Source of the DNA: Beroe ovata
Lineage: Eukaryota > Ctenophora > Nuda > Beroida > Beroidae
Length of the DNA stretch: 18,824 nucleotides
Assembly (NCBI GenBank): GCA_946803715.1
Contig: CAMPET010000251.1
Location: forward strand, 3,649-22,472
Direction of reading: 5' to 3'
Shown: piece by piece, positions 1 to 8,102 of the stretch
Layout: each line of letters begins with the position of its first letter
How positions within the stretch are numbered: position 1 is the first letter of the stretch
Position numbers and translations under genes: made by a program
Notes under the pieces: generated by a model
Told to the model about the DNA's origin: nothing
Database searches by the model: none
What the model saw: the letters and a program-made list of their open reading frames with translations, nothing else

Positions 1-37
<37 letters not shown>

Positions 38-43
38 TGTGGG
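1..43. repeat. (GT)n microsatellite at window start
   Basis: Positions 1-33 are uninterrupted GT dinucleotides, then GGGTGTGTGGG. It lies just upstream of a ZER1-like exon and so is intronic in that gene. A sequence that begins inside a perfect dinucleotide run often marks an assembly break. Confidence 0.95.
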
Positions 44-139
44 TTTGTTTTTCAGTGGTGCAAATTACTTTGTATTCGAACATCAGCCTGAGGCATTTTC
101 ACTATTTTACGGACCATCCTTTTGTTTTCTTTTGTCCAG

Positions 140-2185
140 GAATTCTGGCGCACATCTGCTCAGATGGTGAGGAAAAGTGGACGGTATCCAATCTCACCTT
201 CCACGAAGCTCTGGAGGTATGTGTTGTTGTGTGTGTATGTGTGTGTTGCCTCCAGTAACCAACTTTTATCGGCTATTACACTCACATGTCACAGGGTATC
301 CAGAAGGCTGTCGATATGTGGGACATCAACTCCAAAAGATCGATCAATTACAAATCATTCCATCCCATTCTCCATATCCTGAAAGTGGACTGTCACTACT
401 CCTGTAAGCTGTGGGCAGTGTGGGCTCTAACAAATCTTTGTCAGACTAAACCCAAGAGGTACCTTATTTGCTTTATTTTTTCAGCATCATACACAGCTAT
501 GCTAGAACTCTCTCTCTATCTATCTGAGCTCTTCATTAGTATTTATAATCTTAGTGGCCGGTGTTGGGTGTGTTATTTGTGTGTTGATGTGTCATACCAC
601 TACACGCGCGTGTGTGAATGTTTGTGTGTTTGCGGGCTAAATTGACACTGTCCAAAGGTCAATTAGAGACTGCACCCCGATTGGTCACTGGATCATGTGA
701 TCCACACACCAGCATTGCTATTGGCTACTCTTTAGCTTCACTTGGCAGTTCTTCGCCATGTGATTTTGCACCGTGATCCGTTTCAGAGAATTTTGTGTGA
801 TATAAATCGTTGCTCACTGTTATACAATACAAACTAAGTTTTTGCTTATTCATTTTACTCTAATAGTTAACAATGGTTAGCTCTGAGCTCTGAATCAGTA
901 TAAAAAGAAGTTGCTGATACTCGATCACGACTACTTCGTTAGATTATAAGATTACAATTTTAATGTTTAATGTTTATCCAATCACTCTTTTCTATTGCAG
1001 TGGTTTGCCTTTTCATAATCTTCCATGTTTATAGCAAAGACAGAGATGATCAAGATTTTAATCCTCCTTTCCGCCTTTTTGGTGACCAGTGCTATTGCAC
1101 GACCGCAGATAGTGGAGGATGGTGCAGTTGGTGTAGAAGCAGTAGAAGAGCCTGCTCCAGCTGAAGGAGAGCCTGCCCCAGCTGAAGGAGAGTCTGCTCC
1201 TGCTGGAGGAGAGTCTGCTCCAGCTGAAGGAGAGTCTGCTCCAGCTGAAGGAGAGCCTGCTCCAGCTGAAGGAGAGTCTGCTCCAGCTGAAGGAGAGTCT
1301 GCTCCAGCTGAAGGAGAGTCTGCTCCAGCTGAAGAAGAAGGAGCCCCAGAACCTGCCCCAGCTGCTGAAGAAAGTGAAACAGAAACAACTGAAAAGCAAC
1401 AGCAATTTGTTGTAGAACTTGGAGAAAAGTTGAAAGTTTTTTCTTCACAGATCAAACAAGCTGTATCAAGCCATGCTGCTTTAGCAGAAGCTGAAGAACC
1501 TGCCCCAGAAGCAGAAGAAGAACCTGCCCCAGAAGCAGAAGAAGTGGCCCCAGAAGCTGAAGAAGTGGCCCCGGCGCGTAGCTGATTCAGCTAGCTGAAG
1601 AGCCTGGAGAAATCAATTCTGGGGACGGAAATATTAGCATGTTGAAATAAATCATATCCCTACGAAATAAATGACTTCTTCAAATAATAATATTAGTATG
1701 CGTTTTAATATCGCTTTGAAAAGCCTCATTATGAAATCAAATTCCTTTTGTAACTGTACAATGTTCATCAAATTCAGTGAAATCGCAGCTATTGCTGCTT
1801 AAGCCTAAGGTTCTCTGGGAGCAGGTTTTTCAATAGAAAAACCTAATTCGCAGCAGAAAATTCTAATTTTGCGGCGACTGGGCTATAACTACCCCCTAGC
1901 AGGGTACTACTACCCCTCGTTCCCACCCGCGCTCCCCCTCTCTCTCTCTCATTTCCCCCAGTGCCATATCACGACAACACGTACTCCCCCGTGCGCAATT
2001 AGCTAACTCCCCATGCTCCCCCCTCCCGCAGGTTTGTACCAATGTTACGCCGAGACGGTGGGGTGGAGCTTCTTGTGAAGTTGTCCGGCGAGGTGAACTG
2101 TCCGGACAACATTCAACGGCTCGCTAATCACACTCTACGAGCTGCGTACGATCCGAATATCGGATCTGACATTGAGGAGGCGTGA
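140..2185 (+). CDS. ZER1: ZER1/ZYG11-family CUL2 ubiquitin-ligase substrate receptor, C-terminal exons (5' partial)
   Basis: Three exons are visible: 140-216, 295-458 and 2032-2185, with stop TGA at 2183-2185. Junctions keep phase: CAG/GA entering, GAG/gtatgt, acag/GGT, AAGAG/gtacct, cgcag/GTTT. The joined C-terminal peptide contains GILAHICSDGEEKW, WDINSKRSINYKSFHPIL, LWAVWALTNL and the last-exon segment FVPMLRRDGGVELL. These match the end of the armadillo-like domain of ZER1 and ZYG11B; the WDIN..R.INY.SF.PIL stretch is closer to ZER1. Family knowledge: these proteins are Cullin-2 E3 receptors that read N-terminal glycine degrons. The leucine-rich-repeat part and earlier ARM repeats lie before the window. 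The first intron here is 78 bp; the second (459-2031) contains an entire other gene. ZER1 versus ZYG11 is less certain than the family. Confidence 0.88.
676..907 (+). promoter_or_regulatory. Putative promoter of the nested secreted-protein gene
   Basis: Two inverted CCAAT boxes (ATTGG at 680-684 and 720-724) lie about 120 and 80 bp upstream of a TATAAA at 801-806. A second TATA-like TATAAAAAG occurs at 899-907. A CAG after a pyrimidine-rich tract (ttttctattgcag, ending 1000) could be the acceptor of a 5'UTR intron before the ATG at 1046. Spacing suits an RNA polymerase II promoter, but no start site is demonstrated. Confidence 0.45.
1046..1585 (+). CDS. Small secreted Glu/Pro/Ala-rich repeat protein, nested in the ZER1-like intron
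   Basis: An uninterrupted 179-codon frame. I chose the ATG at 1046 because it opens directly into a signal peptide (MIKILILLSAFLVTSAIA, cleavage likely before RPQ); an in-frame ATG at 1025 would add MFIAKTE before it. After a short acidic linker, residues about 36-98 are nine seven-residue repeats (consensus SAPAEGE/PAPAEGE). A more ordinary central segment follows (about residues 115-147, with QQQFVVELGEKLKVFSSQI), perhaps an amphipathic helix, then a second acidic repeat (PAPEAEE/VAPEAEE) to the end. There are no cysteines in the mature part and no domain I recognise. It is probably secreted and disordered; function unknown. It lies wholly within the 459-2031 intron on the same strand as its host. 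The signal peptide and poly(A) signals argue for a real gene. Confidence 0.8.
   Translation: MIKILILLSAFLVTSAIARPQIVEDGAVGVEAVEEPAPAEGEPAPAEGESAPAGGESAPAEGESAPAEGEPAPAEGESAPAEGESAPAEGESAPAEEEGAPEPAPAAEESETETTEKQQQFVVELGEKLKVFSSQIKQAVSSHAALAEAEEPAPEAEEEPAPEAEEVAPEAEEVAPARS
1151..1339 (+). repeat. 21-bp coding minisatellite, nine units
   Basis: Nine in-frame 21-bp units start at 1151, 1172, 1193, 1214, 1235, 1256, 1277, 1298 and 1319, consensus tctgctccagctgaaggag plus ag. Units at 1214, 1235, 1277 and 1298 are identical, pointing to recent unit gain or homogenisation. The period is a multiple of three, so copy-number change would keep the frame. Confidence 0.95.
1646..1671 (+). terminator. 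Two AATAAA poly(A) signals of the nested gene
   Basis: AATAAA occurs at 1646-1651 and 1666-1671, about 60 and 80 nt after the nested gene's stop codon. Use of these sites would end its transcript inside the host intron, upstream of the host's last exon. Confidence 0.65.
1823..1844. other. Perfect 9-bp hairpin in the ZER1-like intron
   Basis: AGGTTTTTC (1823-1831), loop AATA, GAAAAACCT (1836-1844). It lies between the nested gene's 3' end and the host's last exon. The following sequence to 2031 is a C/T-rich tract leading to the acceptor ccctcccgcag. Function unknown. Confidence 0.6.
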
Positions 2186-2364
2186 GCTGATTTGCCCGAG
2201 TATTTGGAGTAATATGTATACATGCACGAGATCTGGGATCTGATCGTGATCAACTGCGACCAGCTTCTATCTTAGCTCAAGTCGAGGAGGAAATGCTACG
2301 GCGTGCAAGGTAAGAGAGTTGAAATCTAAACAGAGAACTTGTGTGAACTGAGAAACAAGTCCTG

Positions 2365-2370
2365 AATAAA
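2365..2370 (+). terminator. AATAAA poly(A) signal of the ZER1-like gene
   Basis: AATAAA 180 nt after the stop at 2185, the first such hexamer downstream on this strand. The gene faces the SLC7-like gene tail to tail. Confidence 0.6.
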
Positions 2371-3158
2371 ATTGGATTCGTGCCTAATATCATGTAAGTG
2401 TGTTTCTGTAGATCTGATAAAACCAGCCTAAGTATACTATATGTCGGTGTAGGTATATAGAAAGCTATAGAACTGTCGGCTTTCGTAAAAAAACGATGAA
2501 ATTCCATTATTCCGACTGTATACTTGGTTGTGACTGGGTTGTTACCGCCAACCATGGTTTGTATCAAAATTTCGCATTGAATAAACGTTGGCATGGATTA
2601 GTGGAGTATATACTTGTCGCATTCCATTGAACCAGGCTGCTGTGAAATTAATTGATAGATAATTTTCATTGGAATTCGTTTATTCAAGCAAAAAGAGAAA
2701 CCTGTTGTGCAACTGCTTTATTCTTATGTGCACTGTGTCTTTGAGACAAAGATGTTATTGTTTGCTGTTTGTTTTAGCATGATTTTCATGATTAATAACC
2801 TGCACGATGGCAATTGAAAATTAGGAGTACTCCTAGTCCTATAGCCAATTATAGCCATAGTATATGGGAGGATATAAATATTGGGTTTAGATTTTATGTC
2901 ATGAACTTTTCATAGATAATGACATCATATTTTGTATACGATGCCCTGATCAATTGTAATGATATGTTGTCATTTCAAACTTTATCAATGAAACAGCTGA
3001 TTCATATGTTAGGAATCGACATCGAAGTTCCATAAAAAACTGAGAATTGATAAATCAAATTCCAGTATGATCACTTATCTATGTAGAAATAGAATATTAT
3101 CTGGAAATTAAAGATGTACAAAGAGTAGAAACTTGATCTGGTGGTAGGATACCCCTGA
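2371..3158. other. Convergent intergenic region, AT-rich
   Basis: No coding frame I can support. On the minus strand, AATAAA hexamers (plus-strand TTTATT at 2717-2722 and 2679-2684) lie about 440-480 nt beyond the SLC7-like stop and are its candidate poly(A) signals. Confidence 0.5.
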
Positions 3159-4907
3159 TCAAAATTCATTTCCCACGAGTTTATCAGTGTCATTATACGA
3201 GTCATGATAAGTGAAACTCTCCTCCTCTCCCCCCTCTGAATCCTCGTCCAGAGCCCACTCTAGGCGAGTCTGTTTCGCCAGGGTTATGTTCGAGTATCGC
3301 ATTCCGTACGCTCCGTAACACACGAGACCGAGCGCCGTGCACACGCCAACCCGTACCCACGTCATGACCGGGAGAGAGACCATGAGGGCGCTGTTCACGT
3401 ACATTCCGACGCCGGGGAGCCATGGAACTAGCGGACACCGGAACGCGGACGATTTCTCCACTTCGGTAAACAAACTCTGTAGGAGGACGAGAATTGCGAT
3501 AGCGCCGATAAGAAATAGTGTTCCCATGATGATACCTACCGGTGTCAGTCCTAGGAAGTTCAAACAAGTGCTCGATGCGAGACAAAGCGCCCACAGAGCC
3601 ATCACCAGAGCTATTGATTGTTTCTCCTGTTTAGTGTACGTGTTGTGCGTTATAACAGGCTGGAAACGACCCACAATGACACACATGTTAGTGAGGCAGA
3701 AGCAGATCAGGGCACCTCCAGAATTCATCATGACCAACTCTTCGATATCCAGCAGGATGATCCCAAGCGCCGGCAGAATCAGAGACACGATGATGGAGAG
3801 AACTGGAACTTGGTTCGAACTGACGTATTTTAGATGGCAGAACACTATGCCGTCCTGCGCCATGCTGAACAGGATGCGTGAAGTTGCGAGGATGGAGGCG
3901 AAACTGCCGGTGGCGGTCGCCAGAACAGCGCCAAGTGATACAATGACCACGACCCAGGGGAGCGAGTGGAATGCCAGCGCCATGCCCGCCTCATGGGTAA
4001 GTGTGTAGTACGGCGCCACGTAGGTAATGGCGCCACACACCAGAATATAGAGTGTGACGACCAGGCCGAATGTGAGGAGAATGGAGACCGGGATGTCCTT
4101 CTGAGGATTGCGGGCCTCACATCCCAGACACGCTATGGCGTCAAATCCTCCATATGAAAAGTAGGCGAGGGATGCGCCCATAAACACGCCTGAAATTCCG
4201 TAGGGGAAGTAACCACCCGATCCAAAGTCTGAGGTGGCTGGAGCATTGTTGTCCCAATTGGAAACCGATCCCTTGGCGAAGCCCATGACAATGATAAGAA
4301 TGAGTGACACCACGACCACCACATTGCAGACTGCTGACACCACCACAGTTTCCTTGACACCCCACAGGTTGAGTGCCCCGCACGCAACCAGAATGAGGAG
4401 GGCAAACAAGTCCACGTATCGGGTCATCATGGGAATATTCACTGCAAACTTCTCCGATTCATACGCAATGATCGTACCATTGAAGAGCAGTTGGTCGGAG
4501 TATATTGACAGAGATTTGATGAGGCTCGCCAGACCTATCATCTGTTCAATAATCATACTGATCCCAATCACCCCTGCAGCGAGCTCCCCCAACACGTAGT
4601 ACACGTACAGATACGCAGATCCGATGCCTGTAAACCGTCCAGCTAGCTCTGCGTATGTCAGTGCACTGACGAGAGCCGCTACACCCGCTATCAGATAGCT
4701 CAGAGTCACAGCAGGTCCGGTGGTGTTTGCCGCAAGAACGGGCGTTATCACGAATATCCCAGCTCCCACCACTATGGAGAAACCAGAGTTTACCAGATCG
4801 GGAATTCCCAGACACCGGTTTAGCCCCTCGTCCGGTGCTGAGTTGGGTGTACGGCGCTGAGTGAGCCTCTCCAGGATCGGGACTCGGGGGATTGTGACAT
4901 CTTTCAT
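3159..4907 (-). CDS. SLC7 / cationic amino acid transporter (CAT)-like permease
   Basis: A 582-residue, intronless APC-superfamily permease, close to the 600-650 usual for CAT proteins. The N-terminal core has the GAGIF substrate-backbone loop (residues 48-52) in TM1, then LSYLIAGVAALVSALTYAEL and GSAYLYVYY. Residues about 236-280 match the CAT signature: FPYGISGVF, YGGFDAIACLGCEARNPQKD. The C-terminal APC domain (CPLVPWLPGVGMYVNSALMV, then TWVR..., residues about 491-540) is specific to the SLC7A1-4/A14 subgroup. About 14 membrane segments are expected; both termini should be cytosolic, and the tail is acidic (DEDSEGGEEE). N61 and N143 are possible glycosylation sites. Many CATs read GEE where this one has GCE (residues 262-264). 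The family moves Arg, Lys and ornithine across the plasma or lysosomal membrane, but substrate cannot be assigned here. The ATG at 4905-4907 is the first after a predicted 5'UTR intron. Confidence 0.93.
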   Translation of the reverse strand: MKDVTIPRVPILERLTQRRTPNSAPDEGLNRCLGIPDLVNSGFSIVVGAGIFVITPVLAANTTGPAVTLSYLIAGVAALVSALTYAELAGRFTGIGSAYLYVYYVLGELAAGVIGISMIIEQMIGLASLIKSLSIYSDQLLFNGTIIAYESEKFAVNIPMMTRYVDLFALLILVACGALNLWGVKETVVVSAVCNVVVVVSLILIIVMGFAKGSVSNWDNNAPATSDFGSGGYFPYGISGVFMGASLAYFSYGGFDAIACLGCEARNPQKDIPVSILLTFGLVVTLYILVCGAITYVAPYYTLTHEAGMALAFHSLPWVVVIVSLGAVLATATGSFASILATSRILFSMAQDGIVFCHLKYVSSNQVPVLSIIVSLILPALGIILLDIEELVMMNSGGALICFCLTNMCVIVGRFQPVITHNTYTKQEKQSIALVMALWALCLASSTCLNFLGLTPVGIIMGTLFLIGAIAILVLLQSLFTEVEKSSAFRCPLVPWLPGVGMYVNSALMVSLPVMTWVRVGVCTALGLVCYGAYGMRYSNITLAKQTRLEWALDEDSEGGEEESFTYHDSYNDTDKLVGNEF

Positions 4908-4909
4908 CT

Positions 4910-4987
4910 CTGAGAGTGGAGCGAGAGAGAGGAGTCAGGAGAATAGGAGAGGGGAGGAGGGGAGTCACGGGAAATAAGACAGCTTAC
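4910..4987 (-). other. Predicted 78-bp 5'UTR intron of the SLC7-like gene
   Basis: Read on the minus strand: donor ccttg/gtaagct at 4987, a long C/T-rich tract, and acceptor ctccactctcag ending at 4910, two bases before the ATG. A second AG (tctcagag) directly follows, giving tandem acceptors that differ by 2 nt just upstream of the start codon. Confidence 0.65.
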
Positions 4988-5474
4988 CAAGGGGATAATT
5001 TATAGTTAAAATAATACATGCTATTTTCGATGAGGGAGGGTATTAAGAGTGGTATTATGATTTAGCATAGCTCTATTTCTAAAATGGGAGAGGGTATGTA
5101 ATAAAGAAGCAAATACTGACTTTAAAGTATACTATGAGCTAAAAACTACCATAAGCTAAAACTTTAACTACCATAATAAGCCGTAAATCAGAACCCATAT
5201 TATTGGAACATGGAAAATTCAGCATTATCAACCCCACCGCTCCCAAGGTAAACCTAACTCCTTCATAAACTAAACGCATCTTTAACTCCTGGCTTCAAAT
5301 GATCTATGAGTTTGATGGTCGAGTGTAACTATACCAGAAACTTGAGGAATGTGGTGGGTATGCGACGGACGAATGCATTGTATAGCACTATAATAGTTAA
5401 ATAGTGTATATAGTGACACAATGGGATATCTTGTGTGATTATACAGTATACTTATAGTCCGTATTAGTGAACAC
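4988..5474. other. AT-rich intergenic DNA, no gene seen
   Basis: Upstream flank of the SLC7-like gene, presumably including its first non-coding exon and promoter. A minus-strand TATAAATT lies near 4996-5003, but only about 10 bp before the intron donor, too close to be the TATA box of a transcript using that intron. No coding frame with supporting features. Confidence 0.4.
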
Positions 5475-5830
5475 TGTACATTGTACAATGTACATTGTAC
5501 ATTGGTACATCCAGTATACTCTGTACAATATACTGTAGGTGCTCTGATACAGCGTAATGTAAATGTAATGTATATTTTGTGAACAGTGTGATATTAACTG
5601 TGTACAGTTTGATGTTTGAAGCGTAACTCTGATGTATACTGTGTCCAGTTGTAAATTTATAGTGTATACTGTGTCCAGTGTTAAGTGTATACTGTGTGCA
5701 GTACTGTAGTCAGCACTTTATAATGTATAGTTTATAGTGTATACTGTCACAGTATTACTGTGAGTGTGTGCAGTATGTGATACAAATTGTATACATCACA
5801 CACTGCACAGCCACACACTCACTGTACACT
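5475..5830. repeat. TGTAC/GTATACTGT imperfect repeat block with a 20-bp perfect palindrome
   Basis: 5475-5494 is TGTACATTGTACAATGTACA, its own reverse complement. Downstream, degenerate repeats of about 18 bp (GTGTATACTGTGTCCAGT) recur at about 5632, 5661, 5684 and 5737. The whole stretch is biased to TGTA/TACA words. It looks like decayed satellite-type repeat. Confidence 0.75.
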
Positions 5831-6080
5831 GTATAGCTATAACAGGTCGACCTAGTGGACAATCAACTATGGAGCAGAGTGAACGATTCGAGGGAATACT
5901 GAGTAGTTATTTGACCGGCAATATCACTTTGTAATGGGGGTGTAGCCAGTTATGCGAGAGTCGTGAACAACTGCAGCCACTTGGCAGAACATAATGCAAG
6001 ATTGTGCGCCGCAGTAATCTGACACCCTTGTTATTATACTGCGATATTTTCCTGTTGGTACATCATCATGACACGTCCTG

Positions 6081-6081
<1 letters not shown>

Positions 6082-6114
<33 letters not shown>

Positions 6115-6119
6115 NCAAC

Positions 6120-6150
<31 letters not shown>
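6082..6150. repeat. (CA)n microsatellite with one N
   Basis: About 33 bp of CA, an N at 6115, caacaa, then about 30 bp more CA. The N lies within the run, so the true length is probably not represented. Confidence 0.95.
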
Positions 6151-6154
<4 letters not shown>

Positions 6155-6420
6155 GCACGAATTCAAGAACAAACGAGACGCACGAAATCAAATAAAAGAT
6201 TTGTAGTTCTGCATAAAGAGCACTGAAGAAGAATAGTGTACTTTCCACTTACGCGAGCGTATACTATTTGGCAGTAAAGCAGCCATTATACAATGCATTA
6301 TAGTGCACGTGGCTAGCTTCTTCTGTAGGTTATAAAACACGAGACATTAGACAGGTCGTCTTCGTAAAGACCGCTTAAAAATAATCAGATCACAAATGCA
6401 GAATTGGTATTGCAAACAAA

Positions 6421-6510
6421 ACACAGTCACACAAATAAACACAGTCACACAAATAAGCACAGTCACACAAATAAACACAGTCACACAAATAAACACAGTC
6501 ACACAAATAA
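6421..6510. repeat. 18-bp minisatellite, five units
   Basis: Five head-to-tail copies of ACACAGTCACACAAATAA; units 1, 2, 4 and 5 are identical and unit 3 (6457-6474) differs only at its first base (G). Such near-identity suggests recent expansion by slippage or unequal exchange. Confidence 0.95.
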
Positions 6511-7095
6511 AACGGTTCACTGAATGTGACAGGACCTGAATAATAGAACAATCATGATTATAGGAACTGGAAGAACAGAAGCCATTTTTAATTCCATTTC
6601 CAGCATCCTCTCCTATGACCACTGACAGTGACGCGAAACCTGTTTCTACGCCGTAAAAACCAGTTCCCCGACCCTTTTATGAGCGGGTTCCACTCTAAGT
6701 CTAATTAAATCTAATTGGTCATGGTGATAATGATATCAGGGTGCAGGAATACCCAGTACTCACATTCAACATTGACATAGTACCGCACACAACAAGTGTT
6801 GTGCCCACTCCCAGTAGAACCAGTTCAACTTCATTTAAAATTAAACTGTTTTACAATTACAGTGCACTGTTTAGTGTTGCCGTGTTACTGTTAGGGGGCA
6901 TATAGGGTGCGTTTGCCGGATCACGGATGTAACTGTAACTGTGTAAGACTAAGATGATATCTGTGCATTTTGATTTAGGGGCGGGCGTCAGTTGTACTGA
7001 TGGACATTGGACATTTGGACACGCCGCCCGGGTCATTTTGATCTAGGGTGTGCACTTGCAACTTGCCGGGCTAAGCTAGGACTACGCTAGGACTG
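6511..7095. other. Gene-free stretch left of the foldback element
   Basis: No coding frame I can support. Two related words, cattttgatttagggg (6966) and cattttgatctagggt (7033), suggest an old local repeat. GC content rises toward the element that begins at about 7096. Confidence 0.4.
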
Positions 7096-7193
7096 TGCAC
7101 ACGTTGCGCGCCCCTGTTCTACTCCTACTTGTTGTACTCAGTGAACTGAAAAGTCGTAGACGCGCAGCGCGCGCGGAGTATTTGGGTCACGCA

Positions 7194-7288
7194 TTGTAGG
7201 ATTTCACCCTACCCTTGCCATGCTGGCGGGATTTTATCCCTGGCGGATTGAAAATCGCGCGCACCGACGGTAGGGTAAAATCCTACAA
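7194..7288. mobile_element. 95-bp MITE inserted in the left arm, with 9-bp target duplication
   Basis: The termini are TTGTAGGATTTCACCCTACC and, inverted at the right end, TTGTAGGATTTTACCCTACC (one mismatch in 20). The insert is bordered by identical 9-bp repeats GGTCACGCA at 7185-7193 and 7289-7297. The opposite arm of the host element has this sequence once and uninterrupted (minus strand of 7626-7643), i.e. the empty site. Duplications of 8-10 bp are typical of Mutator-like and of hAT/P/Merlin-like elements; family unassigned. Confidence 0.88.
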
Positions 7289-7383
7289 GGTCACGCAGCG
7301 CGGGAACAGCTAGGACCTGCTGTCGCGCTTACGAGCCGCGCAGTGCTACGGCGAGCGATTGTTTGGTATTACTGTCAGTGTCA

Positions 7384-7403
7384 TTTCTCGCGCGCGCGAG
7401 AAA
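7384..7403. repeat. 20-bp perfect palindrome with CG core
   Basis: TTTCTCGCGCGCGCGAGAAA equals its reverse complement. It could extrude as a cruciform, and the alternating CG core could adopt Z-DNA. It lies inside the foldback element, near the middle of its left half. Confidence 0.85.
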
Positions 7404-7429
7404 CAGGTCAGGTATAACATCTGACAAGT

Positions 7430-7787
7430 GTTAGCGGCGCGCGCAAAACCAGGCCTATCTGCTATCGTTGACAGGCAAGGTGTGCAGTGCACACTTTGCG
7501 CGCCCCCTATTTTACTCTGTCCTTGGCCCTGTATCTGATTCTGAAGAAATGTCGAATTCGAAAAAATTGAAAAGGAGCCGCGCAGCCAGCAGCGCGCGCA
7601 GTCCATTTGTGTCACGCGGCGCAGTGTTCCCGCGCTGCGTGACCCAAATACTCCGCTCGCGTCTCCTTTCTACGACTTTTCAGTTCACTGAGAGTGAGTA
7701 GAACAGGGGCGCGCAACGTGTGCAAACGGCGCAGGAACAAGGGAAATGGAATTGAATTTGATTTTGAAGTTTGCGCGCGCTGCTAAC
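7430..7787. repeat. Second inverted-repeat pair enclosing the right part of the foldback element
   Basis: GTTAGCGGCGCGCGCAAA (7430-7447) is matched inverted by TTTGCGCGCGCTGCTAAC (7770-7787), one mismatch in 18. Inside this pair lies the inner pair of TGCACACNTTGCGCGCCCC motifs (7488 and ending 7724). An element spanning about 7430-7787 is therefore an alternative to the 7096-7724 reading. Confidence 0.6.
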
Positions 7788-8102
7788 GTTCAAGATGTAT
7801 TGACTCAGACTGTCTAATAGAGTGACATGATAGATAGTGTCGATTGACTTAGACTTAGAGTGATAAATTTTAGTGGATAGGCCGGGTTCCTTCGAGTTCG
7901 TCTTCATCATGAAGGCGCGCGCGCCGCGTGCAAGAAACAGTGGACAGATAACAGTCGGCAAGACTGTCCATGACTATTTTGAGTGCGCATGTCCTTGTGG
8001 CCTTAAACTAGGGGTATTGGGCAAAGTGCAGCATTATAAAGAGTAAGAACATGGGCTTGATCAAGAAATTGAATGATGCTGATGCGAACCTGTGAACTGA
8101 AA

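Larger units (their letters stand above)
7096..7724. mobile_element. GC-rich foldback/MITE-like element with long inverted repeats
   Basis: The left arm starts at 7096 (TGCACACGTTGCGCGCCCC) and the right arm ends at 7724 with its reverse complement. With the inserted 95-bp MITE removed, left-arm sequence to about 7307 pairs with 7626-7724 over about 100 bp, sharing TGTTCTACTC, CAGTGAACTGAAAAGTCGTA and GGGTCACGCAGCGCGGGAAC; the arms differ by two small indels. No transposase frame is visible, so it is non-autonomous. A third, direct copy of the terminal motif (TGCACACTTTGCGCGCCCCC) starts at 7488, so the block may be two overlapping or nested copies. I see no clear target duplication at 7095/7725. 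Confidence 0.75.

Noticed and set aside
982-1455. Long minus-strand open frames (115-157 codons) antisense to the EPA-repeat gene, Ser/Ala/Gly- or Leu/Gln-rich
   Set aside because: They mirror the 21-bp repeat in other frames, lack signal or domain features, and the plus frame has the signal peptide and poly(A) sites.
1823-1844. Bacterial-type rho-independent terminator or histone 3' stem-loop
   Set aside because: The surrounding genes are spliced eukaryotic genes, no histone gene is present, and the stem does not match the histone consensus.
3337-4008. 223-codon plus-strand frame opposite the SLC7-like gene
   Set aside because: Antisense shadow of a clearly conserved transporter; no recognisable motif.
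5924-6248. Cys/Val-rich minus frames across (CA)n
   Set aside because: Pure translation of a microsatellite, interrupted by an N.
6421-6510. CRISPR-like regular repeat
   Set aside because: The 18-bp units abut without spacers; it is a minisatellite in a eukaryotic context.
6347-6622. 91-codon frame with repeated ICVTVF
   Set aside because: Translation of the 18-bp minisatellite; the period is a multiple of three so it stays open by default.
7346-7961. Several 77-93-codon frames in the GC-rich foldback region, considered as a transposase
   Set aside because: No catalytic or DNA-binding motif and no agreement between strands; stop codons are rare only because of GC content.
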